From NCBI GenBank assembly GCA_031771865.1, contig JASISA010000022.1, positions 2,604,001 through 2,668,000 of the forward strand: DNA of 64,000 bases, given 5' to 3'. The position numbers were made by a program, and so were the translations under genes. This document shows positions 1 to 8,007 of the stretch, in pieces (the first letter of the stretch is position 1; every line of letters begins with the position of its first letter). The notes beneath the pieces were generated by a model. The model saw only the letters and a program-made list of their open reading frames with translations. It made no database searches and had not been told where the DNA came from. This DNA is from Nothophaeocryptopus gaeumannii (taxonomy: Eukaryota; Ascomycota; Dothideomycetes; Mycosphaerellales; Mycosphaerellaceae).

Positions 1-1
1 C

Positions 2-865
2 TCGAGCCTCACTACGGATGTGTTCGATGACATCTGCGACGTTGCCACTGAGTGGGCAGCTAAGATGCCACAGTACCAAGGATTAGACGACGACATGCAC
101 TATTGCTTGGTCTCAACATTGTCACGAGTTGTAGACCTGGACTCCCACCCAGGTCTGGATGAAAGGATCGAAGAGATTCGCCAGAACCTCCGCAAGTGGA
201 TGCTGGCATTCGCGTCAATACCGGTTACCGACTCGAACAGATCCGAATATCTCCTGATCCAAATCTACTTTTACAATATTTGGATCATCGGAGAAACCCT
301 TCGTGACGAATCGGAAATCGACGTCGATCAGTTCGAAAAGCAATCCGAGCACGTGACAGGCCTTGCGGAAGAATACCTCTCGATTTATATGGCAAGCACG
401 TCCCAGTTCAGGCAATATAAAACTGCAGACGGGTCGTCAGGACATAAAAATACCCCACCAGGCTTCACCGCTGGGGATGGATTCGTGAACTGTCTCATGA
501 CGATCATCGCCCGTTGTAGAACGTCTTCAATTCGACGGAGATGTATAGAGATGCTTCGATGCATCAATTTTCAAGGAATATCCGACGGACCTTACATGGT
601 TGCATTTTGTGAGCATATGGTCAACCTGGAGGAGAATCAAGCTCGACAGATGATGAGAGAAGAGGGCGAGAAGATGCATTTGGCCTGCCATGAAGTTCCG
701 GAGGAGGCACGCTTCTTGACGACTTTGACTTACCCGTACTTTGCGCGAGATGGGTTCGACTCGTATGTTTTGGACGAGGCAGAAGCGATGTATGCCATGT
801 ACTCTGATGGGCCTGGAAGCGACATTAGGCTGGGAAAGACGAAATTCAAGATACCAAGAGGTTGA
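2..865 (+). CDS. C-terminal part of a fungal Zn2Cys6-type transcription factor (5'-truncated by window edge)
   Basis: The frame is open from the first bases of the window to a stop at 865, so only the last ~287 codons are present and the start lies outside. The alpha-helical, moderately acidic sequence (opening '..LTTDVFDDICDVATEWAA', later 'RFLTTLTYPYFARDG') resembles the poorly conserved C-terminal half of fungal-specific C6 zinc-cluster regulators. The DNA-binding CX2CX6C cluster would be upstream and cannot be seen, so the assignment rests on C-terminal style only. A nuclear regulator with unknown targets is inferred. It converges on the broken phosphatase gene that ends at 925, leaving about 60 nt between stops. 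No intron is needed in the visible part. It could instead be another helical fungal protein. Confidence 0.55.
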   Translation, partial: SSLTTDVFDDICDVATEWAAKMPQYQGLDDDMHYCLVSTLSRVVDLDSHPGLDERIEEIRQNLRKWMLAFASIPVTDSNRSEYLLIQIYFYNIWIIGETLRDESEIDVDQFEKQSEHVTGLAEEYLSIYMASTSQFRQYKTADGSSGHKNTPPGFTAGDGFVNCLMTIIARCRTSSIRRRCIEMLRCINFQGISDGPYMVAFCEHMVNLEENQARQMMREEGEKMHLACHEVPEEARFLTTLTYPYFARDGFDSYVLDEAEAMYAMYSDGPGSDIRLGKTKFKIPRG

Positions 866-924
866 GAAGATCCTGGTCACAACCCATTTACAGGAGCGCC
901 GGGAAGCTCTTCTCAATGCCATTT

Positions 925-2010
925 CTACTGGATATCCTCAGGCAAAACAACAACCCAATTTTTATCAGCAGTCACCTCCCACCCATTCTCAGCTTGCGCC
1001 TTCGCATTCTTCACCCTCATCTCCTGGATCGCCTCCCAATTGCTGCTGGACTTGTTCACCCACAAATGAATAACTCCCTTCTGAACGTCGACACCATGGA
1101 AGGGCATATACCCATCGCTTGATGGCGTGTCTCCGGCGACCAGGATAGGAAGCTTCCACTGGTCGATGTATATCAGGATGGCTGCCCATTTACCAGCGAA
1201 CCTGGTTGCTGGATCCACAAGTAGGTTCCGTAGACCAAGTCGAGGTTTGCGGTTTGGTTGTAGGAGCCTGCGGCGATTTGCTCTGGAGATAGTTACTTCT
1301 CCAGTGACACTGTTCCACAGGAGTGTTGCAATGCCATTGACATTCTCCGGAGGCACATTGTATCCATACTTTGGATCTGGAGCGACCTTGCGTACCAGCT
1401 CCTCAGAGGACGCGTTCACGACGGAGACGTCAATTCCGTTTGCCATGAGAGTGTTGTAGAGCTCTCTCTGGCCCGTGAAGATTTTATAGGAGGGTCGTCG
1501 TCCTCATTGACTAGATTATCTCCGTCGTAGTACGTCACCGGCAACGAGCCGTTATAAGCCATCCCATCCTTCAGCTCCCTCGAAGTAAATCCCGACCACA
1601 CTTGCAAAGCCCAGGGATAGCAGATGATAACGTCGATCTCGCAGAGGTGGTAATAATAGCTGAACAGAGACTGCGTATGGACGGCTGTGTCCTTGAACGG
1701 GATGAGCTTTAAGTACGGATCGAGAGTGTCGCGGGTCAGGACTCCGGTCTTCTCCAGCTATGGGATGAGGGACTCTGTGATGTCGTATCTCCGGCTTGTG
1801 TTGTCCAAGTCGAAGACTGCGTAGTTGCTGCTATTGGCATTGCGAGCGATCATCTTCCTGAGCTCGGCTGCGGCGTCCTTTGGCCAGTGGGTAAGGGCGA
1901 TTGAACTTGATCCATTGTATGAAGGCTGGACCGCAGCTGTGGCGGCCAGTGTCGATGAGCTTGCCAGAAGTTGCGAGATGTACTTTATGACTGGTCGCTG
2001 GCTCTGAGGA
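925..2010 (-). pseudogene. Broken HAD-superfamily phosphatase, phosphorylcholine-phosphatase type
   Basis: Read on the minus strand from about 2010 down to the stop at 925, this is nearly a full HAD hydrolase. Motif I 'FDLDNT' lies at about 1810-1795 and motif III/IV 'AGDTPSSDGYM' in the C-terminal half; 'YYDGDN' and 'ASSEELVRKV' are also readable. The order of these motifs matches bacterial secreted phosphorylcholine phosphatases (PchP type), which release choline from phosphocholine. Two lesions break it. An in-frame TAG at 1758-1760 lies 14 codons after motif I. A one-base frameshift near 1480-1488 falls in an ATAAAA run: one frame reads up to 'EDDDPPIK' and the continuation 'IFTGQRELYNTL' is in another. 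The N-terminus reads 'YISQLLASSSTLAATAA', signal-peptide-like, but no ATG is in frame; a possible donor GTAAGTAT at 2088-2083 hints at a lost upstream exon. Sequencing error cannot be excluded for two lesions. Confidence 0.75.
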
Positions 2011-2407
2011 TGTAATTCTAGAGCGTGCTTGAGAGACGGCGGACGAGGAAGAAAGACAGAGAAAACGTCGAGAACTTGAGATACTTACTGTCGATCGTGA
2101 ATGTCTTAAGCCACGGTTAGGCTGTTACCCGGTACGTAGAAATGATAAGGCTTAGTGAAGAAAGACGCATCAATCGTTCAATCAGACGTTGTAGAAAGAT
2201 CGCACAAGAAGAGGCCAGACATGGGCTTTGACCCCGATAACGGTCCGGCCCCTTCTCATCAAATTCACTTGGCAGTAGTACCATTGAAAGGCCGCCGTTT
2301 GCCGCGACTCAGGAACCATCTTCGGTCTTGCATGTAAGAAGAGATCTGCCCAAATAGTGATGTTGAGTTGATCTTCCCCGAAAAGTAGCGAGGTCTAATC
2401 CACGAGC
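2011..2407. other. Intergenic stretch, possible first exon of the broken phosphatase
   Basis: No complete gene is seen. On the minus strand an ATG near 2173 is followed by a short hydrophobic reading ('MRLSSLSLIIS'), and a GTAAGTAT donor-like site sits at 2088-2083. Either could be a remnant of the first exon of the phosphatase relic. Neither joins cleanly to it. Confidence 0.3.
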
Positions 2408-3195
2408 TCACTTGCTGACCTTCTTCGCATAAACGAACAGATGTGGTTCTCCAAACACCTGCCCTCCCCATTCCAGCCTCGCCTCTCGGCCCTTGGGCAC
2501 GAACATGCATTCTTCGTATTTCAAGACCTCGAAACCAGCTGCTTTGACTTCTGCAACGGTGTTCTCAGTACTGAATCCTGAGGAGGGAAACTTCTTGTCC
2601 ATCCATTCGATCATCACGTCGTCGCCCTCCAACGGCACGGTTCCGAAGATGAAGTAGCCGTTGGGCTTCAAGAAAGCATAGACCTGGCAATTTTTAAGTT
2701 TTAATCCTGAGGTCGGACGAAATACGGCTTACCCTCTTGAAGAATTGTCGGATTTGGTCTTGAGAGACGTGCCCTATAAGGCTATAGTATGCAACAACAG
2801 CGTCTGGGCTCCCGTCAGGCGTGAAAGTGAGCAGATCAGCCTCGATGAAAGTCGCCGCAGGCACGGAGTACAGCGCGAGCGAGAGCATGACAGGCGAGAT
2901 ATCGACCCCTACGACCTTTAAGCCAGCGTCGGAGAGCGTCTTGCTGACTGGTCTGCCTGTTCCGCAGCCCATGTCAAGGACTGCAGCGCCCTTTGGAAGT
3001 TGTGTAATGAGCTGTAGAAATATGTGAGTGGATCAGATAGCGGGCGTCACAAGTACTAGAATGAATTACCCATTCCAGCGATCGCTGCTGTCCTTCGTTG
3101 TAGACGTAGGCGTTCTCGTAGCTTTTGCCAAGGTCATTGTAGAGGTCCTGAGGCGTTGCCCGAAAGTTGTCGTTTGCAGTCGAAGACGATGCCAT
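2408..3195 (-). CDS. Class I SAM-dependent methyltransferase (small-molecule type)
   Basis: Three exons on the minus strand: 3195-3070, 3011-2733 and 2683-2408, giving 226 residues. Introns are 3069-3012 (GTAATT..CTACAG) and 2732-2684 (GTAAGC..TTGCCAG). Motif I is 'VLDMGCGTGRPVS' (about residues 53-65), followed by the acidic end of strand beta-2 ('VVGVDISPVML') and a motif III-like 'DAVVAYYSLIGHV'. The last exon carries the typical beta-sheet C-terminus ('LKPNGYFIFGTVP'). Small fungal methyltransferases of this build methylate small molecules in the cytosol; the substrate cannot be read from sequence. The ATG at 3195 was chosen because 'MASSSTANDNFRATPQDLYNDLG' precedes the domain directly, although the frame is open further upstream. 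The gene stands alone and shows no cluster context. Confidence 0.85.
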
Positions 3196-4155
3196 AGCAA
3201 CAGAGAACCACGGATAGTATGTCGGGCTCAAGGTCAGTTGAGCGGCGCCCATCGCTGCGATATTTAAATGAGATGGGGATGCTGTCGTCAATTGCTCCGG
3301 AGACTCTCTGTTGTGCGCCACGAGATCAGTAATCCTGCAGATTCGGTAGCACAACATATGTTGCTTGCTGACATGGCGTAAATTGAGATCGCGAAGCCCT
3401 GTTTGCATTATACTAGCCGTGCAATGGGTAGTCAAATCGCACGGAAGCGTGAGAGACCTGCTGTACAACATGAACGATGAGGTCGGCAAGTATCGAGATT
3501 CGTTTGAAGCCTTCGGCAAAGCTCGCTCACACGCAAATTGTGCCTTCGAGGCCAGGACATTTCCGTTCGTTGGGTTTAGTACCTTGAGGAGACTCAAAGC
3601 AGAGTCAACGTCTCGCGGCCTGGCAGCATTCATACGGAACAATAAGCCCGTGCGGTTGCCAGTGTAGCAGCCGAATTGTTCGGCCCTCCCATTCGAATCT
3701 TCGCTTTTTCATCGATCCGAAGCTTGAGGTATTGAGAGTGATGCAACTTGAGCCTGATCGGTGGTAATAGCTTCCGACGGTTGTAGGTGACAAAATGATG
3801 CGATATTGAAGTTTGCGTCCGTTGAGCAGTGCGAGCGCTATAACCGTCTTCGACCCGCAACGCAACTACCTCTGAACGCCAGCGCGCATAGAAAGTCCGT
3901 CTGTGCAAAGGGACAAGGCCGTATTTTGTTAGACGCTTGCGTTCAGAGGTAGTTGCGTTGAGGGGTGGAAATGATTATACGACAAGCTCGTGCTGGAAGC
4001 TACGCCTTGTAGAGCGTATTCAAGCTACTGCGGGGCATGCTCGTGATTCTTGGCATTCATTGCAGCGGACTAGCCTCCGAACAGTCATCGACGCGAAACC
4101 TTGAAACACCCTTTCCGTCCTTCCATCTTTTCCGCCAAAGAGCCTTCAGCACGTC
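3196..4155. other. Gene-free interval containing a perfect inverted repeat
   Basis: Only short overlapping reading frames without recognisable protein features occur here. The notable content is the inverted repeat at 3858-3960, listed separately. The interval would hold the promoters of the methyltransferase (minus) and the Nudix gene (plus). Confidence 0.6.
3858..3960. repeat. Perfect 22-bp inverted repeat with 59-nt spacer
   Basis: Left arm 3858-3879 begins CAACGCAACTACC. Right arm 3939-3960 is its exact reverse complement, ending GGTAGTTGCGTTG. The 59-nt spacer is 3880-3938. Pairing stops at both ends of each arm and no flanking target duplication is obvious. The transcript could fold into a long hairpin. 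It could be a MITE-like remnant, a structured RNA, or a local inverted duplication. Confidence 0.85.
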
Positions 4156-4749
4156 ATGGGCAAGACATGCACATCAGCCATGCAGGACCACCTTAACACA
4201 AGACTAGAAGACCTGCCCACAAACAAACGACATGTTACAAGTGCGGTGGTCTTCCGGCCACAGTCACACGATCGATCATCAAATAATGACAGTCGCCTAC
4301 CAGAGCTCTTGATTCTCCGCCGTGCAGCCAATGAAACAGAATATCGCCTTCACTGCGAACTTCCTGGCGGCAGTATGGAAGCTCGCGAAACTGTTCGACA
4401 AGGCCTCGCACGAGAGCTTTTCGAAGAAACTGGGCTTTTGCTCAACAGGGTGCAGGCTGAACTACTTACAGACTTCTGGCAAGACGAGAAGCCTGGAGGC
4501 GGGTAATGGCTGACGTACTCCTATGTTGTGGAAGTGGAAGACCCAGTCGAAGTAAAATTGAATCCTGCAGAGCATTGTGAATGGACATGGGCGCGGAAAG
4601 AGGACACGAATGGACTGCTGAGGTTACCATTTATGAAGAAGGCGATGGATGAAGCGTTTCATTTCGACGGGGAGAAACGGCAAATTACATCCCACGAGCA
4701 AGTAGACGTTTCGCAATCCAGCTCATTGGACTCTAAGCCCATTGTTTGA
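4156..4749 (+). pseudogene. Nudix hydrolase gene interrupted by one in-frame TAA
   Basis: From ATG 4156 the frame encodes a Nudix fold with a complete Nudix box (G-x5-E-x7-R-E-x2-E-E-x-G), read as 'GGSMEAREtvrqglaRELFEETGLLL' in two pieces. A TAA at 4504-4506 then interrupts. The same frame resumes immediately with 'WLTYSYVVEVEDP', the expected next Nudix strands, and runs to TGA 4747-4749. Without the stop the product would be 197 residues. An intron removing the TAA would have to be 32-38 nt and would destroy the conserved strand, so it is unlikely. Nudix enzymes hydrolyse nucleoside-diphosphate-linked compounds; the truncated product (116 residues) keeps the catalytic helix but loses the end of the fold. 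It converges on the APH-fold kinase with only 2 nt between stops. A read error or true readthrough are the alternatives. Confidence 0.7.
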
Positions 4750-4751
4750 AT

Positions 4752-5591
4752 CTACAGGTTGGCCGTCGCTGTTGTGTCCTCCTCGAACGTCCAGTAACAA
4801 GCATCAGAGTAGCCTTGCGCAGCTCTTTCGACGTCAACAAGAGGGTTCCAAGCAGCCAGCGTCTCGTTGTAAAGCTCTTCACTTTCCGCGTTTGATCCTT
4901 CACGCCCATTAGAGGCGTCCGATGGACAATGTACGCGCTGGCACTCCGCACGCAACACCTCACGGAGGACCTCCAGTAACACTGTCCGCCATGAAGACTC
5001 GTGTCCGCCACACAGGCGAGCCATTGCGTATTCGAAGTATGCAGGGGCAACGTTGGCGAACTCCCAGTCGATAAGACCTGTGATTTGCATCGTAGCAGGA
5101 TCAACGAGAATGTTGCGGTCGGAGATGTCCCCGTGTGTAAGTACGGCAGACTGAACCAGCGTCGCTTTTTCCGTGCTTATTTCGCTTTGGATGCGCTCAA
5201 GCGTGCTCATGCGCTCAGGAGTCACATCAGCATACACAAACAGTTCCGTGAGATTTTTCTTCAGAGTTATTCGATCTTCGCAAGTAAGATTAGGCCAGAG
5301 TTCGACCAGAGGCGTGCCAGGTCGACGACTTAGGAGCAAGGCTTGCTCCTGTGGAAGATCCGTGACTTCGACAACGGCCGTCAAATCCGGAACCACAGCG
5401 CCAAGTATGCTGTGCGCGAGTGTAGTCATGGCCGCTTCCCCTTCGTCCGTACCGAGCTTCAAGATGGTCGAAGGCGAATGTAGATAGAAACGACGCCCCA
5501 CGTCGGGAATCGTCGCTCCTCTAAGCTGAGCCATTTGCGGAAGTGTCGACCACTGGACGCGCTCAAAAGATCCCGCTCTATGTTCTTCCAT
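4752..5591 (-). CDS. APH-fold phosphotransferase (aminoglycoside/choline kinase-like)
   Basis: Intronless, 279 residues from ATG 5591; a TTG-led extension to 5609 is not needed. The catalytic loop 'HGDISDRNILVD' (about residues 153-164, Asp155 and Asn160) and the metal-binding 'GLIDWEFAN' (Asp175) identify the protein-kinase-like APH fold (PF01636). Fungal members phosphorylate unknown small molecules; drug resistance should not be assumed. The N-terminal lobe is short and the C-terminus ends about 20 residues after 'SDACYWTFEED'. It is tail-to-tail with the Nudix gene (stops 2 nt apart) and lies 47 nt downstream of another minus-strand gene (5639-6238). Confidence 0.85.
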   Translation of the reverse strand: MEEHRAGSFERVQWSTLPQMAQLRGATIPDVGRRFYLHSPSTILKLGTDEGEAAMTTLAHSILGAVVPDLTAVVEVTDLPQEQALLLSRRPGTPLVELWPNLTCEDRITLKKNLTELFVYADVTPERMSTLERIQSEISTEKATLVQSAVLTHGDISDRNILVDPATMQITGLIDWEFANVAPAYFEYAMARLCGGHESSWRTVLLEVLREVLRAECQRVHCPSDASNGREGSNAESEELYNETLAAWNPLVDVERAAQGYSDACYWTFEEDTTATANL

Positions 5592-5638
5592 GGTGGCAAT
5601 TGATCGCAACGAAATTTTGAGTATGCTGATGCTGGCAC

Positions 5639-6238
5639 TCAGTTGTGAATGCTTGTGAAATTGTCGTCTTTGACGAATTTCCCAGGCTTCGAGCGATGAA
5701 TTTGGACGAGGAAGATAGGGTGCTCCTGTGTCGCATTCATCGACGGCTCACGATTCTCCCTTGCTCGTAGTCTCTCGATCACTGCAGCGCGCAAAGCCTG
5801 GTCCGCAGCAAAGACAGCGTCTCCTTCGGTACCGGACTTTTCAGGATTGGATCTGCTCTGCTGGCTCAATAGCTCTGTTGCTCGATCGCTGACCTCGTCT
5901 AGGAAGCGTTCGCAGGATTCTCCGTCGCCCGCGTGTACCAAGACTGTCCCTAGCTGCTCGCGAGACTCTTCAGTAGTCGAACCGTATGAGAATTTGGTGA
6001 CAGGTGGGCTCGCGTAGCTCACGCGCTCCACGGACCCGGTTTCTGGCACGATGTGCAGAAGGCTGGCACTAGAAGGTTGTCCTAGAGCGAGAATCACAGA
6101 CGGATGCCTCGTCTTGTGATTGCCCGAGAAGAACTTGGACAGGTAGGAGAGCATGTTGTTGGCGAGAAGAAGCAGTCTGGAAGCCTGCCGCGCGACATTG
6201 TTACTGCTGGCGCTAAGTCGACAGGATCCGGCCCACAT
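5639..6238 (-). CDS. Hypothetical protein, 199 residues
   Basis: An uninterrupted frame from ATG 6238 to a stop at 5639. An internal Met at 6157 ('MLSYLSKFFSG') would give 172 residues and is an equally good start; the longer N-terminus is Arg/Ser-rich and could be a mitochondrial presequence. The middle contains acidic helical stretches ('CERFLDEVSDRATELL', 'RAAVIERLRAR'). I recognise no family. Support comes from length and consistent composition only, and from its position 47 nt upstream of the APH-fold kinase start on the same strand. Confidence 0.5.
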   Translation of the reverse strand: MWAGSCRLSASSNNVARQASRLLLLANNMLSYLSKFFSGNHKTRHPSVILALGQPSSASLLHIVPETGSVERVSYASPPVTKFSYGSTTEESREQLGTVLVHAGDGESCERFLDEVSDRATELLSQQSRSNPEKSGTEGDAVFAADQALRAAVIERLRARENREPSMNATQEHPIFLVQIHRSKPGKFVKDDNFTSIHN

Positions 6239-7188
6239 TCTCAGCCAATCATTTGGGCGAGTTCAGAAGCGAGACTCACAGTGCCCAATGCTGTGTATCC
6301 TCGGGGAGAAGTCTTGATTGTTCGAAACACATGAGCATCAGTGTAGTAGGCATGATGCGATAGATGAATGGAGCGCTTGGGGTGTATTCCAAAAGATGCG
6401 AGTTTGACAGCCCGAAGCAACCTCTCAGAGTCCTTACTATAACCATTTCTTCTTCAAGCATTCATTCGAGCCATTGGCGGATACTACGCGAGCTCCTCCA
6501 CAAGACTGCTTGACAATGTGTAAACGCGCGGGTGAATATCGGGATGAAGCTCTGTCCGGCACTTGCATGAGCTCTTACTCGGTTCAAAGGCCGTTCGCAG
6601 AAGTGGGTATTGCTAACAACCTCTTTCTCCCCATCATGGCCAACGACAGAAAGTGGCACAGTTGAAGTTCCAATTCCTGTTGCATGCCAGGTTTGCTGCT
6701 TCTGTCTCGGCGCTTCCAGATTGGCTCTAAGTTGAGTATTGATAATAGTAAACGTTTCGAGTGAGCACATCATCTCAATATATCGTGCTGCGCCGCCTTC
6801 AGAAACATCCAGATCAGGTAAGATGTTTCGGCTTCTTGGATGTAGGTGAGAGACCGAGAATTTTGTGTGCCTTGACAGGTCGTTAGCATTTCAGCTTGCC
6901 CATGCTGGGTCTCTTTTGATCTGTACCGCCGGGAATTTTGACTGCGATGGAACTTCAAAGTCGTAGTTGTATGTCCATAACCGCAAATGGATCCACCTAC
7001 AGCCAAGTGACGGAGCCTGAATATTACTGAGCTTTAGGTCGTCTACTGTTCGCCATGCGCGTCTATCTTCGTGTTGAATACCTCCTCGCAGCGGTCAATC
7101 AGTAGCGTACCAGGCGCGCTGGACATTCGTTGTCAGCTAACTCCTCTTGAGGCTTGTTCCAAGCCCAGGTGCTGCGCCGTACTAGAGT
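6239..7188. other. Intergenic, about 950 nt
   Basis: Only short frames on either strand; no conserved motif, RNA gene or repeat was recognised. It would contain the promoter of the 5639-6238 gene and the 3' flank of the GST gene. Confidence 0.5.
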
Positions 7189-8007
7189 CTATTTCATCTC
7201 AGCGTACTTCGCCAAAGAATCAACCAGTCTACCCCAAAGCCCGTCCTGCCACGTCCTCACACGCTTCCAGTCCTCCTCTGGCATACTCGTCTCGAACATC
7301 TTCAACCAAGCCCCAACAATGAAGTCTCCGTAGGCCGGCTCATCTCCGTCCAACCAGGGGCCTACCTGGTCCCTCCCAGGCTTCTGACTTTGCGCCTTCG
7401 CAGTGCCCGTGGCACTCCAGAAATAATCTGTCGTACCACCCGTATGCTTATACGCCTTGGCGAGCTCTCCTAGCGAAATCTCAAAGGAAACCATCATCTT
7501 CTCTTGCTGCTCTGGTTCCGTTTTCATCTCCACGGACATGGACTTGGCTCTTTCGGCGAATATGGCTGATACGCGGTCTTGGACACTCGGGTCGAAAGGC
7601 ATTTGGCTGCACAGGATGGCGAACTTAGTGAAGAGGCCATCGACATGGGCGTTGAAGGCGGCGGTCAGGCCTGTTGTCGACGGGCGGAAGAGGGTAGGGC
7701 CCTCTGGGTAGGCGCTGTCCAGATACAGGGCAATCTCAAAAGAGTCTCCAAGAAGCTTGCCTGTTGAGGTATCGCATACCACAGGGAGCGTATGATACGG
7801 AGACCCATCAGGTAGGGTACGGTTCGCAGGGACGCCCAGTTCTTCGCGAAACGACTTGATATCTGGCATTTGGACACATTGCGTGCGATATGGGATGCCT
7901 TTGAAGTTGAGGGCCAGACGCGTCTTCCATGGATTGGACGCGAATGTCTTCTGTGGTGCTTTCGAGGCCACGTCGTAGAAGGTGATGGAAGGATTGGAAG
8001 AGCTCAT
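7189..8007 (-). CDS. Glutathione S-transferase family protein (LigE/etherase-like)
   Basis: Intronless, 272 residues from ATG 8007. The N-terminal thioredoxin-like domain shows 'ITFYDVASK', 'NPWKTRLALNFKGIPYRTQCVQMPDI' (in two parts), the cis-Pro region 'YHTLPVVCDTSTGKLLGDSFEIALYL' (Pro before the strand, Asp-Ser for gamma-Glu binding). The C-terminal helical domain holds 'DEPAYGDFIVGAWLKMF', the N-capping box with its conserved Asp. This layout matches fungal GSTs related to bacterial beta-etherases, which conjugate or deglutathionylate small substrates in the cytosol. The catalytic residue is presumably the Ser/Asn near 'FASNPW'. The gene stands alone, with 3.3 kb of gene-free DNA upstream. 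Confidence 0.88.
   Translation of the reverse strand: MSSSNPSITFYDVASKAPQKTFASNPWKTRLALNFKGIPYRTQCVQMPDIKSFREELGVPANRTLPDGSPYHTLPVVCDTSTGKLLGDSFEIALYLDSAYPEGPTLFRPSTTGLTAAFNAHVDGLFTKFAILCSQMPFDPSVQDRVSAIFAERAKSMSVEMKTEPEQQEKMMVSFEISLGELAKAYKHTGGTTDYFWSATGTAKAQSQKPGRDQVGPWLDGDEPAYGDFIVGAWLKMFETSMPEEDWKRVRTWQDGLWGRLVDSLAKYAEMK

Noticed and set aside
4504..4541. A 32-38-nt intron removing the TAA of the Nudix gene
   Set aside because: Shorter than any other intron in the window and it would delete the conserved WLTYSYVVEVE strand.
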